This document shows, piece after piece, positions 19,113 to 27,622 of a stretch of DNA of 64,000 nucleotides. The stretch covers positions 106,398 through 170,397 of the forward strand of contig CAWHBI010000035.1 in NCBI GenBank assembly GCA_963827545.1, given 5' to 3'. The position numbers and the translations under genes were made by a program. Position 1 is the stretch's first letter; each line of letters opens with the position of its first letter. The notes under the pieces are model-generated. The model had not been told where the DNA came from and ran no database searches. It was given only the letters and a program-made list of their open reading frames with translations. The stretch is from AWTP1-13 sp963827545. GTDB lineage: Bacteria > Pseudomonadota > Alphaproteobacteria > Rhizobiales > Hyphomicrobiaceae.

Positions 19113-20957
19113 ATGGCGCCGAGCCAGCTGGAGGCACGAAGCAGGGGCCGCACGGCCCCTAGCAACACTTCAAATCCGCAATACTTTCACAAGGTCGTCG
19201 ACTGCCAGTGGGCTTGTCCGACCCATACTCCCGTTCCCGAATACATCCGGCTGATCGCGCAGGGGCGCTACGCTGCTGCTTTCATGCTGAACTGGGAGAG
19301 CAACGTCTTTCCCGCGATCCTGGGACGCGTCTGTGACCGCCCGTGCGAGCCCGCCTGCCGTCGCGGCCGCGTGGAGGAGAAGCCGGTCGCCATCTGCCGC
19401 CTGAAGCGCGTCGCCGCCGATTACAAGGGCGAGATCGATGCGTTCATGCCGGAGATCCCGAAGCAGAAGAACGGCAAGCGCATCGCGCTGATCGGCGCCG
19501 GCCCGGCCTCGCTCACGGTTGCGCGCGACCTCCTGCCGCTCGGCTACAGCTGCACCCTGTTCGAAAAGGACCCCAAGGGCGGCGGGCTGATGCGCACCAA
19601 CATCCCGTCGTTCCGGCTGCCCGTCAGGGTGCTCGACGAGGAGATCGAGCGCATCCTCGACTTCGGTGTGGAGACGCGATTCGGCTACGAGATCAAGAGC
19701 CTCGAGGCGCTGCTGAAGGAAAAGTTCGACGCGGTGTTCATCGGCACCGGCGCACCCAAGGGCAAGGACCTGGACATTCCCGGCCGCAAGGAGGCGGCGG
19801 CCAATATCCACATCGGCATCGACTGGCTGACCTCGGTGGCCTTCGAGCACATCCACACGGTCGGCAAGCGCGTGGTGGTGATCGGCGGCGGCAACACCGC
19901 CATGGACTGCTGCCGCACGAGCCTGCGGCTCGGCGGCATGGACGTGAAGGTGACGGTGCGCTCGCCCAGGCGCGTGATGAAGGCCTCGCCCTGGGAGATC
20001 GAGGACGCCGAGCACGAAGGCATCCCGATCTTCGACAACCACGCGCCCAAGGAGTTCATCTTGGAGAAGGGCCGCCTCAAGGGCGTGCGCTTCCAGAAGA
20101 TGAAAGAGGTCGGCATCGACACCAGCGGCCGGCCGAGGCTCGAGCCCTCCGGCGAGGAGGTGGTGTTCGAGTGCGACGACGTGCTGATGGCGATCGGCCA
20201 GGAGAACAGCTTCACCTGGATCGAGCGCAGCATCGGCCTCGAGTTCGACAAATGGGGCATGCCCAAGGTCGACGAGGTGACGATGATGTCGACCAGGCCC
20301 GGCGTGTTCTTCGGCGGCGATGCGGCCTGGGGGCCGGAGAACATCATCTGGGCGGTCGCGCACGGTCACCAGGCGGCGATCTCCATCGATCACTTCTGCC
20401 ACGGCGAGCAGCTCACGGAGCGCCCCGCCCCGGGTGCCAACCTGATCAGCCAGAAGATGGGCATCCACGAGTGGTCGTATAAGAACGACTATGCCCCGCT
20501 CGGGCGCGTGGCCATGCCGCACGCCGACAAGGCACAGGCGCTGCGCAACCTCAAGGTGGAGGTCGAGCTCGGCTTCGACGACAAGCTGGCATTCAAGGAA
20601 GCCGAGCGCTGCCTCAACTGCGACATCCAGACGGTGTTCTCCGCGCCGCTGTGCATCGAGTGCGACGCCTGCATGGACATCTGCCCGGTGGACTGCATCA
20701 ATTTCCTCGACAACGACGAGGAGCCGGCGCTACGGGAGAAGCTGCGCGTGCCGGCGCGCAACAAGACGCAGGACATCTACGTGTCCGATGCCCTGAAAAC
20801 CGGCCGCATCATGGCCAAGGACGAGGACGTGTGCCTGCACTGCGGGCTGTGCGCCGAGCGCTGCCCGACCGGTGCCTGGGACATGCAGAAATTCATGTAC
20901 GTGGAAGCGCAGGCCGCCCAGACTTGTCTGACGCACCACGATGCCTACCTGCGCTGA
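19113..20957 (+). CDS. korC: NAD(P)-linked FAD/Fe-S oxidoreductase, KorC-like (GltD family)
   Basis: The 614-residue protein resembles the glutamate-synthase small subunit. An N-terminal Cys-rich helical domain (CQWACPTHTPVPEY; CDRPCEPACRRG) is followed by an FAD fold (ALIGAGPASLTVARDLL), an NAD(P) fold (VVVIGGGNTAMDC) and two C-terminal 4Fe-4S motifs (CIECDACMDICPVDC and CLHCGLCAERCPTG). ATG 19113 has GGAGG just before it. With korA and korB it matches the flavoprotein subunit of NADP-dependent 2-oxoglutarate:ferredoxin oxidoreductase known from Azoarcus/Thauera-type aromatic degraders. It would move electrons between ferredoxin and NAD(P). Confidence 0.85.
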   Translation: MAPSQLEARSRGRTAPSNTSNPQYFHKVVDCQWACPTHTPVPEYIRLIAQGRYAAAFMLNWESNVFPAILGRVCDRPCEPACRRGRVEEKPVAICRLKRVAADYKGEIDAFMPEIPKQKNGKRIALIGAGPASLTVARDLLPLGYSCTLFEKDPKGGGLMRTNIPSFRLPVRVLDEEIERILDFGVETRFGYEIKSLEALLKEKFDAVFIGTGAPKGKDLDIPGRKEAAANIHIGIDWLTSVAFEHIHTVGKRVVVIGGGNTAMDCCRTSLRLGGMDVKVTVRSPRRVMKASPWEIEDAEHEGIPIFDNHAPKEFILEKGRLKGVRFQKMKEVGIDTSGRPRLEPSGEEVVFECDDVLMAIGQENSFTWIERSIGLEFDKWGMPKVDEVTMMSTRPGVFFGGDAAWGPENIIWAVAHGHQAAISIDHFCHGEQLTERPAPGANLISQKMGIHEWSYKNDYAPLGRVAMPHADKAQALRNLKVEVELGFDDKLAFKEAERCLNCDIQTVFSAPLCIECDACMDICPVDCINFLDNDEEPALREKLRVPARNKTQDIYVSDALKTGRIMAKDEDVCLHCGLCAERCPTGAWDMQKFMYVEAQAAQTCLTHHDAYLR

Positions 20958-21062
20958 CGAGGACGAGATGGGAGCGACAAGGGGTCAGACCCCGCGGCAG
21001 AACCTCAGCATTTGCATGGTGCGCGCTGGCGCGGGGTCTGACCCCATTCTCGCGCTGACGAG
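20951..21062. repeat. GGGGTCAGACCCC-type inverted repeat, copy 2, with flanking direct repeats
   Basis: GGGGTCAGACCCCGC (20981-20995) and its exact complement (21031-21045) form 15-bp arms around 35 bases, sharing the core of the element at 7345-7413. The element is bounded by an 11-bp direct repeat, GCGCTGACGAG, at 20951-20961 and 21052-21062. That is the pattern expected of an insertion with target duplication. It occupies most of the korC-korA gap. Confidence 0.85.
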
Positions 21063-21076
21063 AGGCAATTCTTGAA

Positions 21077-22897
21077 ATGAGTGGCATCAACGACCTCGTG
21101 GTGAAGTTTGCCACCGTGAACGGCTCGGGCTCGGCTTCCGCGAACGGCATTTTCGCCAAGACCCTGTTCCGCATGGGCATCCCCGTCAGCCCGAAGAATA
21201 TCTTCCCCTCCAACATCCAGGGCCTGCCCACCTGGTACGAGGTGCGGGTGTCTGAGGCCGGCTACTTGGCGCGGCGCGACGGCATCGACCTGATGGTGGC
21301 GATGAACCCGCAATCCTACAGGGACGATCTGGCCGAGATCGTGCCCGGCGGCTGGCTGCTCTATGATTCTACGCTTCCGCGCGTGTGGCAGCGCGACGAC
21401 ATCAAGGTGCTGGGCGTTCCCATCGCCGAGATGTGCGCCAAGAAGTGGACCGACCCGCGCCAGCGCCAGCTGTTCAAGAACATGGTCTATGTCGGCGCGC
21501 TGACGGCGCTGCTCGAGATCGACCAGGAGGTCCTGAAGACCGCCGTGGCCGATCAGCTCAAGGGCAAGGAGAAGCTGATCGCCGCCAACATGGAGGCGGT
21601 GGCACTGGGCCGCGACTATGCCGCCAAGAACTTCGACTGCCCGCTGCCCATCCGCGTGCGCTCCGCCCAGGGGGCCAAGGGCAAGATCCTCGTGTCGGGC
21701 AACGACGCCGCCGGCCTTGGCGCCATTTATGCCGGGGCAACGGTGTGCGCCTGGTATCCCATCACGCCCTCCACATCGCTGGCTGAGGCGTACGAGAAGT
21801 ACGCCAAGCGCTTGCGCGTGGCCAAGGACGGCCGGCGCCTCTACGGCATCGTGCAGGCGGAGGACGAGCTGGCCGCCATCGGCGTGGCCATCGGCGGCGG
21901 CTGGAACGGCGCGCGCGCCTTCACCGCCACCTCGGGCCCGGGCATTTCCCTCATGAGCGAGTTCCTGGGGCTCGCCCATTTCGCCGAGGTGCCGGTGGTG
22001 CTGTTCAACATCCAGCGCGGCGGCCCGTCGACCGGCATGCCGACGCGCACCCAGCAGTCCGACATTCTCTCTTGCGCCTACGCCTCGCACGGCGACACCA
22101 AGCACGTGCTGCTGTTCCCCAAGGACCCCAACGAGTGCTTCTCGCTGGGTGCGGAGGCCTTCGACCTGGCCGAGCGCCTGCAGACGCCGGTCATCGTCAT
22201 GTCCGACCTCGACATCGGCATGAACGACTGGGTGACCGAGCCATTCGCCTGGGACGACAAGCGCGTGCACGACCGCGGCAAGGTGCTGGATGCGGAGACC
22301 CTCGACAAGTTCAAGGAGCTCAAGGGCAGGGACTGGGGCCGCTACCAGGATGTCGACGGCGATGCCATCCCCTATCGCACGCTACCGGGCACCCATCCCA
22401 CCAAGGGTGCCTTCTTCACGCGCGGCACCTCGCACGACGAGAACGCGCGCTACACCGAGGATGGCCGCATTCATGCGCGCATCATCGACCGCATCCGCCG
22501 CAAGTTCGATACGGCGGCGACGCTGGTGCCCAAGCCCGAGATCAGCATCCGCGACAAGGGTGGCAAGACCGGCCTCATCTACTTCGGCGCCAATACGCCG
22601 GCCGTGCACGAGGCGCTCGACGGGCTGGAGCGCGAGGGCCTGAAGGTCAACGCGCTCAGGCTCAAGGCTTTTCCGTTCGCGCGCGAGGTGCTGTCCTTCT
22701 GCGCCATGCACGAGCGCATCTTCGTCGTCGAGCAGAACCGGGACGCGCAGATGCGCTCCCTGCTCATGACGGAGGCGGACGTGCCCGGCGCCAAGCTGAT
22801 CCCGGCGCTCAACTACGACGGCATGCCGATGACGGCCGCCTTCGTGCGCAGCGCCGTGCTGAAGGAGTTGCGGCCGACCCAGGCGGCGGCTGAGTAA
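21077..22897 (+). CDS. korA: 2-oxoacid:ferredoxin oxidoreductase, fused gamma-alpha subunit
   Basis: The 606-residue subunit has an N-terminal gamma-type domain (VVKFATVNGSGSASANGIFA) fused to the alpha domain (VSGNDAAGLGAIYAG; AWYPITPSTSLAEAYEKYA; FTATSGPGISLMSEFLGLAH). Together with KorB it oxidatively decarboxylates a 2-oxoacid, probably 2-oxoglutarate, to the acyl-CoA and reduces ferredoxin. Length agrees with fused KorA proteins (about 600-630). It follows korC and precedes korB on the same strand, but both gaps carry dispersed repeats. 2-Oxoglutarate rather than another oxoacid is inferred from the KorC association. Confidence 0.9.
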   Translation: MSGINDLVVKFATVNGSGSASANGIFAKTLFRMGIPVSPKNIFPSNIQGLPTWYEVRVSEAGYLARRDGIDLMVAMNPQSYRDDLAEIVPGGWLLYDSTLPRVWQRDDIKVLGVPIAEMCAKKWTDPRQRQLFKNMVYVGALTALLEIDQEVLKTAVADQLKGKEKLIAANMEAVALGRDYAAKNFDCPLPIRVRSAQGAKGKILVSGNDAAGLGAIYAGATVCAWYPITPSTSLAEAYEKYAKRLRVAKDGRRLYGIVQAEDELAAIGVAIGGGWNGARAFTATSGPGISLMSEFLGLAHFAEVPVVLFNIQRGGPSTGMPTRTQQSDILSCAYASHGDTKHVLLFPKDPNECFSLGAEAFDLAERLQTPVIVMSDLDIGMNDWVTEPFAWDDKRVHDRGKVLDAETLDKFKELKGRDWGRYQDVDGDAIPYRTLPGTHPTKGAFFTRGTSHDENARYTEDGRIHARIIDRIRRKFDTAATLVPKPEISIRDKGGKTGLIYFGANTPAVHEALDGLEREGLKVNALRLKAFPFAREVLSFCAMHERIFVVEQNRDAQMRSLLMTEADVPGAKLIPALNYDGMPMTAAFVRSAVLKELRPTQAAAE

Positions 22898-22940
22898 ATG
22901 GAGCGCCGATGTGTCGCGCAACGTCGACCACAAACTCAAC

Positions 22941-23090
22941 GTCATTCCCGCGAAGGCGGGAACCCAGGTCACTTGTCCTCGAGCGCCTGGCTCGTTGGTT
23001 TGTGCGTCCTCGCTGCGAGGACCAGCTTTCTGTAATCGCCCACACCTTCGTGACCCGGTGAACTGGGCCCCCGCCTTCGCGGGGGTGACG
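22941..23090. repeat. GTCATTCCCGCG-type palindromic repeat between korA and korB
   Basis: GTCATTCCCGCGAAGGCGGG (22941-22960) and a near-perfect inverted copy (about 23066-23089, ending CGCGGGGGTGAC) bound a 150-base element. Inside is a perfect hairpin, GTCCTCGC-T-GCGAGGAC, at 23006-23022. The outer arms match the common GTCATTCCCGCGAAAGCGGG class of dispersed repeats. The element fills nearly all of the 228-base gap between two subunit genes of one enzyme. Confidence 0.8.
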
Positions 23091-23125
23091 CCAGGAGGAA
23101 CCGGCGCCATTCGTCAGAGGCACGC

Positions 23126-24184
23126 ATGAGCTACATCGCCAAACCGTCCGCCCATCATCCGGCGCTGCCGCGCAACGCGATGGGTCTCACGCGGCGCGAC
23201 TATGAAGGCACCATGTCGACGTTGTGCGCCGGATGCGGGCACGATTCGATCACGGCGGCGCTGATCGAAGCCTGCTTCGAGATGGACCTGCCGGCGCACC
23301 GCATCGCCAAGGTGTCCGGCATCGGCTGCTCGTCGAAGGCGCCGACCTACTTCCTCTCGCGCAGCCACGGCTTCAATTCCGTGCACGGGCGCATGCCGTC
23401 GATCACGACGGGTGCCAACATCGCCAACCGCGACCTCGTCTACATCGGCATCTCCGGCGACGGCGACACGGCCTCCATCGGGCTCGGCCAGTTCTGCCAC
23501 GCGGTGCGCCGGCGCGTGAACATGACCTACATCGTCATGAACAACGGCTGCTACGGCCTCACCAAGGGCCAGTTCTCGGCCACCAACGACAAGACGTCGC
23601 CGTCCAAGAAGGGCGAGGCCAACCCGTTCGACGCTATCGACCTCGCCCAGATGGCGATCCAGCTCGGCGCCGGCTTCGTCGCCCGCTCCTTCTCCGGCGA
23701 CAAGGCGCAGCTCATTCCGCTGATCAAGGCCGCCATCAGCTACAACGGCTTCGCCTTCCTCGATGTGATCAGCCCGTGCGTGACCTTCAACAACCACCCG
23801 ACCTCGACCAAGAGCTACGACTACGTGCGCGCCCACAACATGGCGTCCGAGAACATGCTCGACTACGTCGAGCCCAAGGATGAGATCACCGTCGACTATG
23901 CCGAGGGCACGTCCGCGGCGATCGAGTTGCACGACGGCTCGCGCCTGGTCCTCAACAAGCTCGACCAGGGGCACGATCCACGCGATGCGGATGCCGCGCT
24001 CATGACGATCCGCACCAACGCCGCCAAGGGCGCGGTGGCCACCGGCCTCCTCTACATCGACGAGACCCAGCAGGACATGCACGACATCCTGGCCACCGAC
24101 GCGCGGCCGCTCAACGCCGTGCCCATGGCGGAGCTGTGCCCGGGGTCCAGGGGGCTGGAGGCCATCAACGCACGGCTGCGGTAG
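23126..24184 (+). CDS. korB: 2-oxoacid:ferredoxin oxidoreductase beta subunit
   Basis: The 352-residue beta subunit binds thiamine diphosphate and a 4Fe-4S cluster. CAGCGHDSI near residue 33 starts the Cys set, GIGCSSKAPTYFL follows, and GISGDGDTASIGLGQF with the NNGCYGLTKGQ block forms the TPP site. Length is typical for KorB. AGAGG precedes ATG 23126. It is the partner of korA although a 150-base repeat separates the two genes; the TAXI transporter gene starts 125 bases after its stop. Confidence 0.92.
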   Translation: MSYIAKPSAHHPALPRNAMGLTRRDYEGTMSTLCAGCGHDSITAALIEACFEMDLPAHRIAKVSGIGCSSKAPTYFLSRSHGFNSVHGRMPSITTGANIANRDLVYIGISGDGDTASIGLGQFCHAVRRRVNMTYIVMNNGCYGLTKGQFSATNDKTSPSKKGEANPFDAIDLAQMAIQLGAGFVARSFSGDKAQLIPLIKAAISYNGFAFLDVISPCVTFNNHPTSTKSYDYVRAHNMASENMLDYVEPKDEITVDYAEGTSAAIELHDGSRLVLNKLDQGHDPRDADAALMTIRTNAAKGAVATGLLYIDETQQDMHDILATDARPLNAVPMAELCPGSRGLEAINARLR

Positions 24185-24309
24185 TTCCCGTCCCTTGGCG
24201 CATCGCCCGTTGCCCCTCTCGAAAAGGGTGACTTGCTGGCCAGTTGAGCTGGTGGGCGCTAGTCTTCGAGCTTGAACAAAAGTAGCAACTAACCTTTGGG
24301 AGGATTGCG

Positions 24310-25260
24310 ATGCGAAAGGCCATGCTGACTGCCGCGATCACGGCGGTGGTGACGCTCGGGCTTGCAGGGATCGCCAGCACCGCGGAGCTTCGGATGATGA
24401 CCGGGCCGCAGGGCGGCGCTTGGGTGCCGCTCGGCGGGCAGCTCAAGGACTTGTGGGAGAAGGCGATCCCCGAACTCAGCGTGCAGGCGCTGCCCGGCGC
24501 CGGCATCGCCAACGTGCGCGGCATCGAGGAAGGCAAGACCGACGTCGGCTTCGGCAACTCGATTTCGACCGTCGATGCGATCGCCGGCAAGGCGCCGTTC
24601 AACAAGCCGCACGGCAATGTCTGCAACGTCGCCTCGCTCTACCCGCAGTACTTCCAGGTGGTGGTGCGGGCCAACTCCGGCGTCAACTCGGTGAAGGAAC
24701 TGAAGGGCAAGTCGGTCGCCACCCAGCCTCGCGGCAACACCGCGGAAGAGATCACCAAGCAATTGCTGCAGGTGAACGGCATCACTTACAACGACCTCAA
24801 GGTGAGCTTCGTGTCCTATACCGATGCCGTCACCCAGGTACAGGACGGACACGCGATCGCCTTCTTTGCCGGCACCACCATTCCCTCCGGCGCGGTGATG
24901 GATATCGCCTCCGCGCGTGACGTCAGGATTCTCGACCTCGCCGGCGATCTCGATGCCATGAAGAAGCTCAATCCCGGCTACACGCTCAACACGATCCCCA
25001 AGGGCACTTACGTGAAGCAAGACAAGGACGTGCAGGTGATCGGATATGCGACGCACATCGTCGCTTCCTGCAAGCTGCCCGACGAGACTGTCTATGGCAT
25101 GGCCAAGGCAATCTCGCAGAACACCGCGCTGCTGGCGAGCATCGTCAAGGACATCCGCGCACTGACCCCGAAAGGCATGGCCGAGGACGTCGGCGTGCCG
25201 TTCCATCCCGGCGCCGCCAAGTTCTACAGGGAAGCCGGCCTCAGCGTGAAGACGCGTTGA
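24310..25260 (+). CDS. TRAP transporter solute-binding protein, TAXI family
   Basis: The 316-residue periplasmic binding protein has a signal peptide (MRKAMLTAAITAVVTLGLAGIAS region ending near residue 23, given here only by position) and the TAXI-family features GGAWVPLGGQL, GKTDVGFGNSIS and LKGKSVATQPRGNTAEE. GGGAGGATTGCG precedes its ATG. The fused TRAP permease follows 85 bases later on the same strand, so the two form one importer. TAXI proteins often bind glutamate, glutamine or dicarboxylates, which would suit the kor/pim neighbourhood, but the ligand cannot be read from sequence. Confidence 0.9.
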   Translation: MRKAMLTAAITAVVTLGLAGIASTAELRMMTGPQGGAWVPLGGQLKDLWEKAIPELSVQALPGAGIANVRGIEEGKTDVGFGNSISTVDAIAGKAPFNKPHGNVCNVASLYPQYFQVVVRANSGVNSVKELKGKSVATQPRGNTAEEITKQLLQVNGITYNDLKVSFVSYTDAVTQVQDGHAIAFFAGTTIPSGAVMDIASARDVRILDLAGDLDAMKKLNPGYTLNTIPKGTYVKQDKDVQVIGYATHIVASCKLPDETVYGMAKAISQNTALLASIVKDIRALTPKGMAEDVGVPFHPGAAKFYREAGLSVKTR

Positions 25261-25345
25261 GCGAGTTCGGCAGCGCCGGCGTGGTGGTTCACTGCGCCGG
25301 ACTGCTTGCTGTGTTTGCGCGCGTGCTCGCGAGGGGGAGGCAATT

Positions 25346-27220
25346 GTGATCAAGGTCGATCTCAGTCACGGAGGCCTTGCGCGCCTGGCCGTGACGGTGG
25401 TGGCCGTCGCGATGGTCCTCTACCACATGTGGGTCATCGTGGGCGGGGCGTCGGAAGCCATCATCTTCCGCGGTACGCACCTCCTCTTCGGGCTGGTGCT
25501 GGTGTTCCTGATTTACGGCAGCAAGGTGGGGGTGCAGCGGCCGATCCCGAATTTCATCGACTATGTCTGGTTGGCGCTGGGCGTCGCTTCGCTGCTCTAC
25601 CTGTTCATCAATTACGAGTACATCGTCACCCGCATCTACTACATCGACGACCTGACGTGGGCCGACATGATTTTCGGCACGATCCTGGTCGTGGTCGTGC
25701 TGGAGGCGACCCGCCGCTGCGTCGACCTGTCGTTGCCTGTCACCTCCATCCTGTTCCTGTTGTATGGGCTGTTCATCGCCAAGCTCGAGCCGATGCGCAT
25801 CCTCGACCAGCTCTACATGACGACGGAAGGTATTTTCGGCCAGGCGCTCGCCGTTTCGGCGTCGTTCGTGATCATTTTCGTGGTGTTCGGCAGTTTCATG
25901 GAAAAGACGGGCGTCGGGCAGTTGTTCATGGACTTCGCCATGGCATTGACCGGGCACACCGCCGGCGGACCGGGCAAAGTATCGGTGGTCTCCTCCAGCC
26001 TGTTCGGCACCATCTCGGGGAGCGCCGTCGCCAACGTGATGGTCGATGGCCCGATCTCCATCCCGCTGATGAAGCGCTCTGGCTTTCCGCCGCATTTCGC
26101 CGCCGGCGTGGAGGCGACTGCTTCGACTGGCGGACAGATCATGCCGCCGATCATGGGGGCTGCCGCCTTCGTCATGGCCGAATTCCTGGCGGTGCCCTAT
26201 AGCCAGATCGTCGTCTGGGCGGTCATCCCGGCGATCCTCTACTACGTCGCCTGCTTCGCGGCGGTGCATTTCGAGGCCAAGCGCCGCGGCATCGTCGGCG
26301 TGCCGCGCTCGGAGCTGCCGAGGCTGCGCATCGTCATGGCCGAGCGGGGGCACCTGTTTCTCCCGATCCTCATCCTCCTGGTCGTCATGTATTCGGGGTA
26401 TAGCGCGCCGCTTGCTGCGCTGGCGGGTGTGCTCGCCTGCTTCCCGGTGGCCGCGCTGCGCAAGTCGACGCGCGTCAGCGTCACGCTGCCCAATATCATC
26501 GAAGCCATGGTCGAGGGAGCGAAGAATGCGCTCGCCGTCGCCCTCGCCTGCGCGTGCGCTGGCATCATGATCGGCGTGGTGACTCTGTCGGGCCTGGGCA
26601 TCGTTTTCACGCAATGGGTCGTCGGCCTGGCGCAGGACACTTTGTTCGTCGCGCTCATCATGACGATGCTGGCGGCGATCGTGCTGGGCACCGGGCTGCC
26701 CACGACGCCGTCCTACATCCTGCTCACCGCGCTGCTCATCCCCGCGATCATGAAGCTCGGCGTGATCGAGCCGGCCGCGCACATGTTCGCGTTCTACTAT
26801 TCCATCCTTTCGGCGATCACACCGCCGGTAGCGCTCGCCGTATTCGCGGCGGCAGGCCTCGCCAAGGCCGACATGTGGACCAGCGGCTGGGCCGCCATGA
26901 AGATCGGCGCCGCCGGCTTCATCATCCCGTTCATGTTCGTCTACCAGCCGGCGCTGCTGATGATCGGCACCTGGCCGGAGATCATCTGGGCCTTCAGCAC
27001 CTCCTGCGTGGGAATTGCGCTGTTCGCGGGCGGGTTGCACGGCTATTTCGTCACCGCCGCTTCCTACTGGCAGCGCGCCGTGCTCACCGTCGCCGGCATC
27101 TGCCTGGTATTCCCGGGCGTGTGGGCCGACCTCACGGGAGCCGCGCTGGCGGCCATCGTCATCGTCACCCAGGTGATGGAGCGGCGCGCCGCAACCCAAC
27201 CTGCCAAGCAATCGGAATGA
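25346..27220 (+). CDS. TRAP transporter permease, fused 4TM/12TM (DctQM) type
   Basis: The 624-residue integral membrane protein fuses the small DctQ-like and large DctM-like TRAP subunits. Hydrophobic segments run throughout, with the DctM hallmarks SSSLFGTISGSAVANV, STGGQIMPPIMGAAAF and ATIVLGTGLPTTPSYI-like ILGTGLPTTPSYILL near the middle. GTG 25346 follows AGGGGGAGG. It is paired with the TAXI binding protein upstream. Fused permeases of this length are the usual partners of TAXI proteins. Energised by Na+ or H+ gradient in other members. Confidence 0.92.
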   Translation: MIKVDLSHGGLARLAVTVVAVAMVLYHMWVIVGGASEAIIFRGTHLLFGLVLVFLIYGSKVGVQRPIPNFIDYVWLALGVASLLYLFINYEYIVTRIYYIDDLTWADMIFGTILVVVVLEATRRCVDLSLPVTSILFLLYGLFIAKLEPMRILDQLYMTTEGIFGQALAVSASFVIIFVVFGSFMEKTGVGQLFMDFAMALTGHTAGGPGKVSVVSSSLFGTISGSAVANVMVDGPISIPLMKRSGFPPHFAAGVEATASTGGQIMPPIMGAAAFVMAEFLAVPYSQIVVWAVIPAILYYVACFAAVHFEAKRRGIVGVPRSELPRLRIVMAERGHLFLPILILLVVMYSGYSAPLAALAGVLACFPVAALRKSTRVSVTLPNIIEAMVEGAKNALAVALACACAGIMIGVVTLSGLGIVFTQWVVGLAQDTLFVALIMTMLAAIVLGTGLPTTPSYILLTALLIPAIMKLGVIEPAAHMFAFYYSILSAITPPVALAVFAAAGLAKADMWTSGWAAMKIGAAGFIIPFMFVYQPALLMIGTWPEIIWAFSTSCVGIALFAGGLHGYFVTAASYWQRAVLTVAGICLVFPGVWADLTGAALAAIVIVTQVMERRAATQPAKQSE

Positions 27221-27309
27221 ACTGATATCAGAAGGCGCTGCGCCGGCAGCCGCTGGAGAATAAGAGATCCGACGCACAGGGCGCTGCGCCGGACGAGCTG
27301 TGCTCGCAC

Positions 27310-27423
27310 CGCTGGTTCAGGCAACATTCGATCCGGATTAACGACCGTGGTGTGTTTGCTTGCGTTGGACGAGATGATGGTCCGGCCGATGTCGAGATTT
27401 GGACTATCACGAGGAAGACGGCA
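27310..27423 (+). pseudogene. higB: HigB-like toxin remnant
   Basis: The frame before the higA remnant encodes HSIRINDR and, slightly further, ACVGRDDGPADVEI, which match the C-terminal part of HigB/RelE-type toxins (SIRIND...FVWRDDGPxDVEIVDYH). The N-terminal half is missing and the VDYH end is out of frame by one base. It is a decayed fragment in the expected toxin-before-antitoxin order. The upstream bases 27221-27309 contain two copies of GGCGCTGCGCCGG and no gene. Confidence 0.6.
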
Positions 27424-27622
27424 ATGAAGATCGTGTCCACGCTGCACCCGATGCACCCGGGCGAGATGCTGCGCGAGGAATTTCTGAAGCCCATGAGGCT
27501 CACGCCCTACAGGGTTGCGAAGGCATGTGGCGTCCCGCGCACGCGGATCGAGCGCATTGCTCGTGAAGAGCTCGGCATCACGGCCGATACTGTGCTGCGC
27601 CTAGCGAAGTTCTTCGGGACGG
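27424..27622 (+). pseudogene. higA: HigA-type antitoxin, truncated
   Basis: From ATG 27424, about 66 residues match HigA antitoxins: MHPGEMLREEFLKPM, PYRVAKACGVPRTRIERI as the helix-turn-helix, and ITADTVLRLAKFFGT. Family members continue SAEFWLNLQ and end near residue 95-100. Here the homology stops at about 27622 and the sequence becomes the antisense of a TctC gene, so the last third is lost. The open frame runs on for 60 more codons of unrelated sequence, giving a chimeric reading frame. Confidence 0.75.

Noticed and set aside
25289..27277. 662-codon open frame antisense to the TRAP permease
   Set aside because: His/Arg/Asp-rich translation without domains; the sense strand encodes a clear fused TRAP permease.
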